This document shows, in pieces, positions 28,322 through 37,473 of a stretch of DNA of 64,000 nucleotides (positions within the stretch are counted from its first letter, which is position 1; each line of letters begins with the position of its first letter). Both the position numbers and the translations under genes were made by a program. Source of the DNA: Rubrivivax sp. (GTDB lineage Bacteria > Pseudomonadota > Gammaproteobacteria > Burkholderiales > Burkholderiaceae_C); NCBI GenBank assembly GCA_022842595.1, contig JALHPF010000013.1, positions 1 to 64,000 of the forward strand, written 5' to 3'. Below the pieces are notes generated by a model. It worked only from the letters and a program-made list of their open reading frames with translations. It did no database searches and had not been told where the DNA came from.

Positions 28322-28869
28322 GTTCCAGAGCATGGTGCCAGTGCCGCTGCAGATTCTTCAGAAGGTCCGCTGCCTCGCCGCGGCATCAGATGTCGCCGCC
28401 TTGCCGACCTGCTCGCCGGGACAGCATGCCAAGTAGAGCACAGAGTTTCGGCCGCAGTGTGTCCAGTGACCACGCCCATGCACCGGAAGCGGTCGCTCAA
28501 GAGCATGGATCGAAGACCCGCCCCCGACCCTGAGCCGCCGGTCGCGATTCCCGAAAGCTGGCAGACACGCGAGCCGATGACTGTCTCGCTTCGCTTCCAC
28601 GAAGCAGACGTTCGTGGCCATCGGGATCCGGCCATGAACAGTCATTGGCGAACGGCAGCTTCCTGGCAACCCAATGCGATCGCATGCCGAACACCCGAAC
28701 CGGGTGACGCATAGGTGGGCACTCACGGGCAGGCGGCACCCTGAGCGATTGAGGCGCCGCGCGCGGCCTGAGACCTTCCGAGGCCACAACCTCGGGAGCC
28801 CCAAGCCATTCAGGCCAGTATCGGCGGGTCACCCATGCGTCGATCGGCCTTTCAAGAGACCGTTTGACA
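28322..28869. other. Non-coding stretch without recognisable gene
   Basis: About 550 bases of degenerate sequence. It includes motifs such as CATTGGCGAACGGCAGCTTC that resemble the dispersed intergenic repeats elsewhere in the window. I see no supported gene. Confidence 0.5.
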
Positions 28870-29078
28870 TTGCTATACGCCGCACTTCCCGGCCCTGCAT
28901 GCCACCCAGTTGCTGCCGCTGGCCGCGCTGGCGCTGACCCGCCTGCCGCTGCGGCGCGGCCTGGCGGTGTGCTGGCGGTGTGCTGGCGGCGACGGCTGTG
29001 GCGTACACCGCGCTCTGGGTCGGCGCCGTGGCGCTGGGCCTGCACGGTGCGGTGCTCACCGTGCCGCATGCACGCTGA
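28870..29078 (+). pseudogene. C-terminal remnant of a membrane protein, frameshifted
   Basis: One frame reads HFPALHATQLLPLAALALTR with RLPLRRGLAV, then another reads VLAATAVAYTALWVGAVALG and LHGAVLTVPHAR before TGA at 29076. The switch coincides with a tandem duplication of GTGTGCTGGCG at about 28970-28991. The two halves together look like the last two helices of an integral membrane protein. No N-terminal part is present upstream. Confidence 0.55.
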
Positions 29079-29083
29079 GGCGC

Positions 29084-31147
29084 TCAGTCGTCGTCGCGCA
29101 CCTTGTGGGCGGCGACGAGCTGGGTCTGCACCGTCGGCGGCACGGCCTCGTAGCGGGAGAGTGCGATCGTGTATCGGCCCTGGCCAGCCGTCATCTCATT
29201 GAGCCGGTTCTGGTAACCCGCCAGTTCCGACAGCGGCGCCTGCCCGCGCACCAACATCATGCCGGGGGTGCCGTTGGCCGTGCCGCTGACCAGGCCGCGG
29301 CGAGCCGAGAGATCGCCGGTGATGCCGCCCAGCGTGCCGTCGGGGGCACTGATCTCCACCTCGACGATGGGCTCCAGCACGATGGGCCGGGCCTCGCGGA
29401 TCGCGGCCATGAAGGCCTTGCGCCCCGCGGTCACGAAGGCGATCTCCTTGCTGTCCACGCTGTGGTGCTTGCCGTCGAACACCGTGACCTTGACGTCCAC
29501 CACCGGGTGGCCCGAGATCGCGCCACCGCGCAGCACCTCGCGCACGCCCTTCTCCACCGCGGGGATGAACTGGTACGGGATCACGCCGCCCTTGACCGCA
29601 TCGACGAATTCGAAGCCGCTGCCGCGCGGCAGCGGCTCCACGCGCAGGAAGACCTCTCCGAATTGCCCGGCGCCTCCGGTCTGCTTCTTGTGCCGGTGGT
29701 GGCCCTCGGCCGGCGCCGTGATCGTCTCGCGGTAGGCGATGCGCGGCGGCTCCGTATCGACCTCGAAGCGGTGCAGTTCGCGCAGCCGCTCGAGCAACAC
29801 GCGCAGATGCAACTCGCCCAGGCCGTAGACCACGGTCTGGTTCGTCACCGCCACATGTTCGATCTTCAGGCAGGGATCCTCGTCGACGAGCTTGCTGAGG
29901 ATCTCCCACATGCGCTGTTCGTCGCCATGCCGCCGGGGCCGGATCGCCAGGCCGTGCACCGGCACCGGGAAGGGCAGCGGCAACAGGCGGATGTGGTCGT
30001 CCTCGGCGGCATCGTGCAGCACGGCGTCGAAGCGCATCTCGTCCACCTTGGCCACGCCGCACAGATCCCCCGGCATCGCCTGGTTCACCTCCACGTGCTC
30101 CTTCCCCTGCAACAGGAACAGATGGCCCACCTTGAAGGGTTTACGGCCATCGCCGATGTAGAGGAGGCTGTCCTTCGTGACCGTGCCCTGCCAGATGCGG
30201 AAGATGCCCATGCGGCCGATGTACGGGTCCACCGTGACCTTGAACACATGCGCCAGCACGTGTTTTGTCGGGTCGGGATCGGCGTGCATCGCGATTGCGG
30301 CCTCGCCTTCACCGCTCAGGAAGTCGGGCGGATTGGCTTCGGTCGGGTTCGGCAGCAGCTTGACGATCACGTCCAGCAGTTCGGCGATGCCGGCTCCGGT
30401 GCGGGCGCTGGTGAACACCACCGGGATCAGGTGGCCCTCGCGCAGCGCCTGCTCCAGCGGCGCGTGCAGCTCCGAGGCGTCGATGTCGCCATCGTTCAGG
30501 TAGCGGTCGACGAATTCGGCATCCACCTCGACCACCTGCTCCACCAGCGCGCGGTGTGCGTCGGCCACGGCCCCGAAGTCGCTGTGGCCGTCGCGGTTGT
30601 AGAAACAGTCCACCACCTTCGTGGCACCTGCGTCGGGCAGGTTCAGCGGCAGGCATTCCTTGCCGAAGGTCTCCTGGATCTGCACCAGCAGCTTCGCCGG
30701 GTCGACGCCGGCGGCATCGATGCGGTTGACGATCACCAGCCGGTCCAACTGGCGCTGCGCTGCGTACTCCATCATGCGCAGCGCCATCGGCTCGATCCCA
30801 GTGGCGGCGTTGATCACGACCGCGGCGGTCTCCACCGCCTCCAGCGCCGGCAGCGCCTGGCCCAGGAAATCGGAGGATCCCGGCGTGTCGATCACATGGA
30901 TGCGGCAGCCGCCGTGGTGCAGATGCACCAATGCGCTGTTGAGCGAGTGCTGCATGCGGCGTTCGATCGGATCGTGGTCGCTGACCGTGCTGCCACGTTC
31001 CAGCGATCCGAGGGCACCGATCACGCCGGCGGCCTGCAGCAAGGCCTCGGCGAGCAGGGTCTTGCCGGCCGCGGACGGGCCGACGAGCGCCAGCGTGCGG
31101 ATATCGGTGGTGCCGACAACGCTGGCGCCGCTGGATGGGCTTGGCAT
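29084..31147 (-). CDS. Elongation factor G-like translational GTPase (FusA2 type)
   Basis: A 687-residue GTPase with the five-domain EF-G layout. G motifs: P-loop GPSAAGKT (G1), DTPGSSDF (G3) and NRID (G4, normally NKXD). The domain II and IV regions are recognisable (AHVFKVTVDPYIGRMGIFRI, GGVIPYQFIPAVEKGVREVL, TPGMMLVRGQAPLSELAGYQ). Divergence in G1 and G4 and the short domain spacing place it with the auxiliary EF-G2/FusA2 group rather than the ribosomal fusA, which sits in the str operon. The role of this group is unsettled (ribosome-bound GTPase, possibly stress-related). AAGGA precedes the ATG by eight bases. Confidence 0.9.
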   Translation of the reverse strand: MPSPSSGASVVGTTDIRTLALVGPSAAGKTLLAEALLQAAGVIGALGSLERGSTVSDHDPIERRMQHSLNSALVHLHHGGCRIHVIDTPGSSDFLGQALPALEAVETAAVVINAATGIEPMALRMMEYAAQRQLDRLVIVNRIDAAGVDPAKLLVQIQETFGKECLPLNLPDAGATKVVDCFYNRDGHSDFGAVADAHRALVEQVVEVDAEFVDRYLNDGDIDASELHAPLEQALREGHLIPVVFTSARTGAGIAELLDVIVKLLPNPTEANPPDFLSGEGEAAIAMHADPDPTKHVLAHVFKVTVDPYIGRMGIFRIWQGTVTKDSLLYIGDGRKPFKVGHLFLLQGKEHVEVNQAMPGDLCGVAKVDEMRFDAVLHDAAEDDHIRLLPLPFPVPVHGLAIRPRRHGDEQRMWEILSKLVDEDPCLKIEHVAVTNQTVVYGLGELHLRVLLERLRELHRFEVDTEPPRIAYRETITAPAEGHHRHKKQTGGAGQFGEVFLRVEPLPRGSGFEFVDAVKGGVIPYQFIPAVEKGVREVLRGGAISGHPVVDVKVTVFDGKHHSVDSKEIAFVTAGRKAFMAAIREARPIVLEPIVEVEISAPDGTLGGITGDLSARRGLVSGTANGTPGMMLVRGQAPLSELAGYQNRLNEMTAGQGRYTIALSRYEAVPPTVQTQLVAAHKVRDDD

Positions 31148-31575
31148 GGGGTGATCCTTCAGTGCTTCGCCCGGCCCGGCCGGGCTCTTTTGATCGGATC
31201 AAGGCTACGCTTTCGCGTCGCCTCGCACAAGGGCGCTGGATCAAGCCAAACCACTAGGCAGGCTGCGTTCCGGGGCTGCCAGTCTGCCCGGCTGTGCGAA
31301 CCGCCATCGTCTCGCTGCTCGTCGCGTCATGGCTGGCTGCGGTGCGGGATTGCGCCCCGCCCGAGTCGCCCTGGCAGCGCCTGCGTGCGCCCGATGGCGT
31401 GCCCCGCTCCTAGGCAGGCGCAGCACCGGCCAGAGCTGTTTGCCAGTGTGATGCGCCGCCTTGTTATGTACTTATCGATTGGCGAGCGCAGTAGTCGCCT
31501 GCTCTCCGGCGCCTTGCTCGGGGCGATCGCTGCGCGCGCCGGCGCAGCCGTCTGAACGTCGGCATACTGGCCGCG
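31148..31575. other. Intergenic region between divergent genes
   Basis: A 428-base promoter-containing region for the EF-G-like and DUF3750 genes. A short GTG-started frame at 31294-31413 has a hydrophobic start (RTAIVSLLVASWLAAVRDCA) but no ribosome site or family, so I do not call it a gene. Confidence 0.5.
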
Positions 31576-32445
31576 GTGAGCACATCCGATTCAAGTTCGT
31601 CCACAACCTCCGCCGTTGCTCTTCGGCCGCGGCGACGCACTTGGTGGTACCGCGCCCTGCGCGCGGTGGTCGGCTCGGCGCTGCTGCTGCTCATGGGACC
31701 GCTGGCGGTGATGGCCTTCGGCGACGTAGATCTGGAGCGTCCCTGGTACGAAGGCAGTCAGGACCGCTTCGGGCTGGCCCCCGATCCGGCGGCGGTGCAC
31801 GAGGCCATGGTCCAAGTCTACGGAGCGCGCACGGTGCGCTGGCGCGGCGCTTTTGCCATCCACCCGTGGATAGCCGTCAAGCGCAGCGGGGCGAGCGAGT
31901 GGACGACCTACCAGATGGTCGGCTGGCGAAGCTTGCGTGGCGGCGATGGTGTTGTCGAGTCGAGCACCGATGCACCCGACCGCCGCTGGTATGGCGCGGA
32001 GCCCATGCTGCTCGCGCAGCATCGCGGACCCGAGGTGGACGCTCTGATCGATCGCATCGAGGAAGCGGTGCGCGGCTACCCCTGGTCGCGCAGCTATCGA
32101 CTCTGGCCCGGGCCGAACAGCAACACGTTCATGGCCTGGATCGCCCGTCAGGTTCCAGAGCTCGGCCTCGACTTGCCAGCCACGGCGATCGGCAAGGACT
32201 ACCTCGGACCCACGACGTTGCTGGCCTCAGCGCCAAGCGGCACGGGATGGCAGGTCTCCGTACTCGGACTGGTGGGCGCGACGTTGGCCCGCTCTGAGGG
32301 CCTGGAACTCAGCCTGCTCGGCTTGAGCGTTGGCATCGACTTGGATGACCGTCGCTTGCGGCTGCCTGGGGTGGGATTCTGGCCTGGGACCACGGACGCG
32401 ACGAGCACGGCTCCGCCGCCGGGCACGGCGCTCGCACCCCCTTGA
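31576..32445 (+). CDS. DUF3750 family membrane-anchored protein
   Basis: A 289-residue protein. After a basic N-terminus there is one membrane helix (residues 28-48, VVGSALLLLMGPLAVMAFGD). The outside domain carries the DUF3750 marks VYGARTVRWRGAFAIHPWIA, WTTYQMVGWR, YPWSRSYRLWPGPNSNTFMA, and the small C-terminal GVGFWPGT. Family function is unknown; the His/Asn block resembles a papain/transglutaminase-like arrangement but no activity is shown. The frame opens with GTG at 31576. It stands alone. Confidence 0.82.
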   Translation: MSTSDSSSSTTSAVALRPRRRTWWYRALRAVVGSALLLLMGPLAVMAFGDVDLERPWYEGSQDRFGLAPDPAAVHEAMVQVYGARTVRWRGAFAIHPWIAVKRSGASEWTTYQMVGWRSLRGGDGVVESSTDAPDRRWYGAEPMLLAQHRGPEVDALIDRIEEAVRGYPWSRSYRLWPGPNSNTFMAWIARQVPELGLDLPATAIGKDYLGPTTLLASAPSGTGWQVSVLGLVGATLARSEGLELSLLGLSVGIDLDDRRLRLPGVGFWPGTTDATSTAPPPGTALAPP

Positions 32446-33233
32446 GCGCTCTCTGGGGGCCGAGAGTCCGGCCGCCGTGGACTCCAATGACCGCTTGCGC
32501 CAGCAGCGGTCACTCCCGCGCTCAGACCAATGTCCGAGATCAGTTGGTGCAGCCGGCCACCCGGGCACCGTGAAGATCGGTAGATGGCCGACCTGAGACA
32601 GCCAGCTCGCCGGATAGCTCGCTCCCAACCGGCCGGTCCGGTCTTGAATGTCAGCAACCTGGCGTCGAGCTCGCCGGCAGGATCACCCGCCCTCGGCCAT
32701 GAGCCGACCTTCCCGGCGCATTCAAAGTTCTCGCCACAGAGCGCCCGCGAACGACAGGTTTTCGGCGACGAATCTGAACCGCAGTCTGGCTGGACTCGGC
32801 CAGTTCCAGCCGCTGGGCGCCGACAGCTTTGTGGCACCTCGATTCGCAACCCTCGGTGCGTAAGCGACTGAAAGGCAGTCGCGCAAGTTGCTCTCGGTGC
32901 GTGCAGAAATGAAGTTGAAGCACGATCAGGTCGACCTGGACTGCTGCAGCGCCGGGGACGGCGTCGAACTGCCATTCGACGGCGTCAAGAACTGCGGCCA
33001 CGGCCCCAAGAAGGGCTTCTGGCGCTGGAGGAGTTCTGCGTTATCTAGACCTTGTCGCAGCATCACAGCCTGTTGGGGGTCTGGTGTCGCGGAAGCCGAA
33101 GTTGTCGTTGATCCGGCGCAACCGATCGCCGGTGACGAGGCGGATAGTGGCCGCTTAGGGTGCTTGGTAGCACCGCTGGTGCTGGGCGCCCCCGGCGTTG
33201 GCATAGTGCCAGCGCTGGCATCGGGAGTAACCC
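32446..33233. other. Gene-free stretch with dispersed repeats
   Basis: About 790 bases without a supported gene. They contain a composite repeat: 32641-32720 (GTCTTGAATGTCAGCAACCT) is homologous to 45115-45194 on the other strand, and 32753-32809 (GGCGACGAATCTGAACC) to 45309-45365 and 35579-35635. Confidence 0.6.
32641..32809 (+). repeat. Dispersed repeat, composite copy
   Basis: Two repeat blocks lie in tandem here. Block one shares CTTGAAYGTCAGCAA and TGGCGTC with 45115-45194. Block two shares GGCGACGAATCTGAA and a following TGGCTSGACTCGRCCA with 45309-45365 and, more weakly, with 35579-35635. Confidence 0.65.
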
Positions 33234-34655
33234 ATGTCAATATTCACTCCATCCCTCCGAGCCATACCTGCCATCAGTGGCACCGCTTCAAGGCCGCTTC
33301 CGCTCTTCAGCTTGGTCCGCCAGCCCATTGCTCTGGCCGTCTGCCTGTTGCCAACGGTTTCGGCCATGGCGCAGCCCTACGCACCGAACCAGTACGTCCT
33401 TCAAAGTGAGGTCCAAGCGGCCATGCAGCTTTTGAGGCAGGGGCAGTACAGCTGGCCTTCCCGGTCGTCTGGCTTGATCGAAGGCCAGATTCTGGTGCCG
33501 GATCTCGTCACCGACTCTGCCGATCAGTTCCGCGGACTGAATTTCACCCACACCATCTGCATTCCCAATCCGTTTGGCGGCTGCCTCTATTCGCACGACT
33601 ACGGCCTCAAGCTCGACATGAACTTCGGTGCCAGCGGGCCGCTGACGCTGAGTTACAGCGTGCCCTTCAATGTGACTTTCCGATTTCCGGTATCGGTCTA
33701 CCCGGGACAGCGCATCGTGTTGGAGCCTCGTATCGAGTGGCAGTCCGGAGCGTCGATTGCAGGCCAGCAGTCGTTGCAGTATCACCAGACCACCACGTCC
33801 GTTACCGATGCTCCGGGTGACGGCATGGACGACCTGACAGTGGCCTTTTCGCAGTTCGCCGATCGCGCCTTGCTGCACCTGGGGCTGCCGCTCGTGCCCG
33901 GGCTCAACTCGGCGCCGTTGGACCTTCCGCTGGGCATGCCCCCCTTTAATCAGGGCGGAGGTTCGTTTGGTGGATCGACGACCCATCTGGGTGGCACGGG
34001 CCGCCTGGACAACAAGGGTGACATTGTCTTTGGCCAGACGGAAACCGAGTTGTCAATCGGCGCTTCATCCAGCAACGCGCGCCTGCAAGCCTGGCGGCAG
34101 AGCAGCGAGGTCTTCAGCCTGACGTCCACGGTGCTCGGCTACGTGCCGACGCCGCAGACGCAGGCGGCGAGCGCGGTGTTGAGCGCAGTACGCGCCGCCG
34201 GAAGCTTCAAGTTAGATGTGTCGCTGGATGGAGGTATCAGTCGCACAGACATCGTCAGCATCGCCTTGGAGAGCCAGCCACTGGTGGTGGACGTACCCAG
34301 CAGTTTGGCGCCAGGGGACACCTGGCGGTTTGACAACCTGGCCTTGTCGTTGAAGTACGGCGTGCGGTCGCTGACGCACACCTACTATCCGCTCAGCCTG
34401 AGCGTAGTGTTCGACATGCGTGGTGTTGACCCCGCAACGATCGCCAAGCAAGACCTGGGTGAGTTCTGGGCCGGCACCCGCGAGGTGCCGTGGCAACCAA
34501 GGTCTACGGTTGTCTGGGTGGCGGGTGCGTTGCCTGTGGTGGCCAAGGACAAGGCACCGCCTGCCCTTCAGCTGGATGCGCGGCTGCCGATCGCCAGGAT
34601 ACTGGCACAGCCTCCTGCCGATGTGCGGCCCGTTGCGCCCCTAGCCTGCGGATAA
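33234..34655 (+). CDS. Exported protein of unknown function
   Basis: A 473-residue protein. A long N-terminal region ends in a signal peptide-like segment (RQPIALAVCLLPTVSAMAQP), so it is exported. The mature part is rich in beta-type sequence (LKLDMNFGASGPLTLSYSVP, VTFRFPVSVYPGQRIVLEPR, LRLDVSLDGG-like repeats) and has a Cys pair in HTICIPNPFGGCLYSH that could form a disulfide. I do not recognise a family. Eight bases after its stop lies the SPOR-like gene, so the two are probably an operon acting in the envelope. Confidence 0.65.
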   Translation: MSIFTPSLRAIPAISGTASRPLPLFSLVRQPIALAVCLLPTVSAMAQPYAPNQYVLQSEVQAAMQLLRQGQYSWPSRSSGLIEGQILVPDLVTDSADQFRGLNFTHTICIPNPFGGCLYSHDYGLKLDMNFGASGPLTLSYSVPFNVTFRFPVSVYPGQRIVLEPRIEWQSGASIAGQQSLQYHQTTTSVTDAPGDGMDDLTVAFSQFADRALLHLGLPLVPGLNSAPLDLPLGMPPFNQGGGSFGGSTTHLGGTGRLDNKGDIVFGQTETELSIGASSSNARLQAWRQSSEVFSLTSTVLGYVPTPQTQAASAVLSAVRAAGSFKLDVSLDGGISRTDIVSIALESQPLVVDVPSSLAPGDTWRFDNLALSLKYGVRSLTHTYYPLSLSVVFDMRGVDPATIAKQDLGEFWAGTREVPWQPRSTVVWVAGALPVVAKDKAPPALQLDARLPIARILAQPPADVRPVAPLACG

Positions 34656-34663
34656 CGCCCGCC

Positions 34664-35029
34664 ATGCTGGCCACCAAGGTCATACGCACATCGACCCGCG
34701 TGGCCCCCAACGCGCCCGACCGTGCCGCTGCGTCGCCGCGTACAAATGAATATGCAGTCGTGCTTGGCAAGGCCTCCACAGCAAGGGCGATGCGCTTGGC
34801 GGTCTGGATGCGTACTCATGGTGCTCCAACCTATGTGGCCAAACTGAACGACTCGGAACAGCTGATCAGCTTTGGCGTCTTTCGCCGGCAGGATGATGCC
34901 GAGCGTTTGGCAACGACGTTGAGACTGGCCTACGACGTGCCGGTCTTTGTGCAGCCCGGAAGCCGGCCGATGGTCCTTGGATCGGTGGACGAGAGGATTG
35001 AAGGGCGTATCCTGAGGCAGCCACCTTGA
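34664..35029 (+). CDS. Small SPOR-like domain protein
   Basis: A 121-residue protein. Residues 30-105 have a SPOR-like beta-alpha pattern: YAVVLGKASTARAMRLAVWM, YVAKLNDSEQLISFGVFRRQ, DDAERLATTLRLAYDVPVFV. SPOR domains bind denuded peptidoglycan glycans. There is no clear signal peptide, which is unusual for a SPOR protein. The ATG at 34664 lies eight bases after the exported-protein gene, so translation is likely coupled. The fold call is moderate. Confidence 0.6.
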   Translation: MLATKVIRTSTRVAPNAPDRAAASPRTNEYAVVLGKASTARAMRLAVWMRTHGAPTYVAKLNDSEQLISFGVFRRQDDAERLATTLRLAYDVPVFVQPGSRPMVLGSVDERIEGRILRQPP

Positions 35030-35139
35030 GCTTGTGCGCAGGGCATGCAGCAGTGCTAGTGGCTGCCTTGCATCGGCCTGCGACGGTGATGAGCTCGCCG
35101 GACCGCCGCAAGTGCGAATACCGGAGTGCGGAGCACGAA

Positions 35140-35313
35140 GGTATTCCAGTAAGCAGCCGACCCGGGGTGCTGGCCATCCCCAAGGCTGGCACGCTGCAGC
35201 ACCTGTAGGAGAACCTGGCGGCCAGCGCCGTCGAACTGGACTCCTCCGAGCGGCAGGCCATTGAGGCGCGGTCTCCGCGGCCGCGGCGCAAGACGCCGCT
35301 GGCCATGATCTGA
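35140..35313 (+). pseudogene. C-terminal remnant of an aldo/keto reductase
   Basis: The frame reads GIPVSSRPGVLAIPKAGTLQ and HL, an in-frame TAG, then ENLAASAVELDSSERQAIEA and ending PRRKTPLAMI. This is the end of a 2,5-diketogluconate reductase-type AKR (AIPKAG contacts NADPH). The upstream 250 residues are missing and a nonsense codon interrupts what remains. Confidence 0.75.
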
Positions 35314-35865
35314 GCGGCCGCATTGCCCGGCGCACTTCCGCGGTTGAGGGGCCGCTGTAGGCGCAGTCCGCGTCCGTCGGAATCCGGTGAGGGCACGTCG
35401 AACGCCGAGTGCTCATATCTTAGACCTTCGAGTCAAGGGGTACCGCAGCGATGGCAGTCCCGCCGGTCGACAGTGTGGCGTCGACTGACTGCTACTTGGC
35501 CTGGCCTCGACCCCACGCGCGCGGCCATCAGCCGTCATTCGCGGTGCGCTCGAAAACTAGGCCTCGGCAGGCCAGCGAACGTCAGCTTTCCGGCGACGAA
35601 CTTGAGAGCCGTTTCGGCTCGACCCGGCCATATGCAGGCGCTCGCGAAGGACTGCTCCGCGGCGCCCTGGTTGCTCTGGCCGCGCAAGCCACGATGAAGT
35701 CGTAGTCGCGATTGGATGATCCCGCCCAGAGAGGTGACCAATGACAGATAAGCTACGAACCGTAAAGCGCCTTGAGGAAGCCATCAATGTTGAAGATCGG
35801 GCGGCTTCGGGCGGTGGAGGGGGGACAGATTCAGGCCGGATAGCGGCCTCAATGCCGGCGATATC
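35314..35865. other. Gene-free stretch with repeat block
   Basis: 550 bases before the cyclase gene. The only structure I see is the repeat block at 35579-35635 (GTCAGCTTTCCGGCGACGAA), related to copies at 32753 and 45309. The promoter of the cyclase gene must lie in the last part. Confidence 0.5.
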
Positions 35866-36930
35866 ATGCCGAGAATGTCGGCGTCTGCCTCCTCCGGATC
35901 CCAAGCATCCATCGCCAAACCCTCACTCGAGGCCTTGCTGGAGATCTCACGTCGGCTTCAGCTCGCCGGGGACCAGGAAATGTTGGCGCAGGAGTCCATC
36001 GCCGTTCTGGAGCGCACACTGGGCTACCGCTATGGCGCAGTCCTTCTGCTGGACGATTCCGGCCACCGCTTAGCGCCCTTCGCATTGAGCGACCAGGGGC
36101 TTGGCGCGGAGTTCGTCGACCAGGACAAGCGCTACGTCTCCAGTCGGGGCGTGGTGGTCGGCGACGGCATCACGGGTTGGGTGGCGCAACACGGCCTCCC
36201 CGTCCGCGTGGGTGACGTGCGAACGGACGCGCGCTACAGGGCGATGCGAGAGGACATACGCTCCGAACTGTGTGTGCCGATCACCATCGGCGGTCGCACG
36301 ATCGGCGTGGTGAATATCGAAACACCCGAGCTCCAGGCCTACGACGAGTCCGATCAAGCGGTGTTGGAGATCGTTGCCGCGCAGATCGGGCTGGCAATCG
36401 AGATGAAGCGCTTGGCCGGCATCGACCACCTTACCGGCCTGGCCAATCGCCGCGTCTTCGATGCGACGCTGGAAACGGAGTCACGGCGGATGGCGCGAAG
36501 CGGTGGCATCTGTTCGATCTTGATGATCGATGTGGATCACTTCAAGCAGTTCAACGACGGCTACGGCCACAAGGCAGGTGACCAATGCCTCAAGGCCTTG
36601 GCGGGGGTCATCCGGCGCACGCTCGCGCGCGCCGGGGATCTGGTGGCCCGCATCGGAGGCGAGGAATTCGCCTGCCTCATGCCCGCGAGCGACAGTGCCG
36701 GCGCGCTGGCAGCGGCCGAGCGGCTGCGTCGGGCCGTGGAGGACCTGGCCACCAGGCATGCCTACTCGCCAGTGGCGCCGGTCGTGACCGTAAGCGTCGG
36801 CACGGCGACGGGTGAGTGCGGCGCGGAGGGACTGAGTCCGCTTCTGGGCCTTGCCGACCAAGCACTGTTCGAGGCCAAACGCCTGGGCCGGAATCGCGTA
36901 GCAGCAATAACGGTGCCTGCCGTCGACTGA
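35866..36930 (+). CDS. GAF-GGDEF diguanylate cyclase
   Basis: A 354-residue cytosolic signalling enzyme. Residues about 20-185 are a GAF sensor domain (YRYGAVLLLDDSGHRL, DGITGWVAQHGLPVRVGDVR, ELCVPITIGGRTIGVVNIET). Residues 190-350 are a GGDEF domain: DHLTGLANRRVFD, MIDVDHFKQFNDGYGHKAGD, and the active-site loop GGEEF. An RXXD product-inhibition site (RAGD) lies five residues before GGEEF, so feedback by c-di-GMP is expected. It makes c-di-GMP from two GTP in response to an unknown GAF ligand. ATGs at 35866 and 35875 are both possible. Confidence 0.92.
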   Translation: MPRMSASASSGSQASIAKPSLEALLEISRRLQLAGDQEMLAQESIAVLERTLGYRYGAVLLLDDSGHRLAPFALSDQGLGAEFVDQDKRYVSSRGVVVGDGITGWVAQHGLPVRVGDVRTDARYRAMREDIRSELCVPITIGGRTIGVVNIETPELQAYDESDQAVLEIVAAQIGLAIEMKRLAGIDHLTGLANRRVFDATLETESRRMARSGGICSILMIDVDHFKQFNDGYGHKAGDQCLKALAGVIRRTLARAGDLVARIGGEEFACLMPASDSAGALAAAERLRRAVEDLATRHAYSPVAPVVTVSVGTATGECGAEGLSPLLGLADQALFEAKRLGRNRVAAITVPAVD

Positions 36931-36954
36931 CCGCGCGGATACCCGGGTGATGCG

Positions 36955-37065
36955 GTGATCGACGACATCGCGCAAGCGCTGAACCAGCGCTTCTCGGTGC
37001 ATCACAGCACTCTGCAGATCGAACAAGGCACGACGCAGTGCGCCTTCGGTTTGCCAGCCAAGTAG
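36955..37065 (+). pseudogene. C-terminal remnant of a cation diffusion facilitator
   Basis: The frame reads VIDDIAQALNQRFSVHHSTL, QIEQGTTQCAFGLPAK, then TAG. This matches the cytoplasmic C-terminal domain end of CzcD/CDF zinc-efflux proteins (HHSTLQIEQG with metal-binding His and Cys). The membrane part is absent, because the cyclase gene stops only 24 bases upstream. Confidence 0.65.
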
Positions 37066-37473
37066 GTTCGCGATTTACCATTGACCGGCCGGTTTGGGGC
37101 GCTGAATCCGGCGCCCGGAACTTCAGCTGAGGGTCGACTACTGCCGGCCGCGGACGTCAGCTATCCGGTTGCTCAACTTGGGAGTCAGCTTTCCGGCGGT
37201 CAGATCGGGCGTCCGACCGGCGCTGATCGACCCATAGGGTGAGCTCGACGCCGCGTCTTCGAACGTCAGCAATGCGACACCGAACAGACCGTGGTCCGAA
37301 GTCACGCTTCGGCAAGACCCGGCCATGAGCCGCCATGCGCTACGCGCCACTGCCTGTCCCGCGCGTTCGTAAGTTCTGCAGCTGACACCGGCCGCTGGTC
37401 GTTTCGTCGCAGGCCCGCTTGCGTCGCCGCCCCGCTTCGAGAAACTGCGCGCTTTGCCACCCGTACACCTCCT
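37066..37473. other. Repeat-bearing spacer before the M48 gene
   Basis: It contains the 103-bp repeat (37131-37233) and further degenerate repeat sequence (GTCTTCGAACGTCAGCAA at about 37253). I see no separate gene. Confidence 0.55.
37131..37233 (+). repeat. 103-bp MITE-like repeat, copy 2
   Basis: It begins GGGTCGACTACTGCCGGCCG and ends with TCGACCC; the outer seven bases GGGTCGA/TCGACCC are perfect terminal inverted repeats, with weaker pairing further in. It has the same 103-base length as the other copies. Confidence 0.8.

Noticed and set aside
31294..31413. Short GTG-started frame with hydrophobic start
   Set aside because: 39 residues, no ribosome site, no recognisable family.
28910..31555. 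881-residue plus-strand open frame
   Set aside because: Antisense to the EF-G-like gene, whose GTPase motifs prove the minus strand to be coding.
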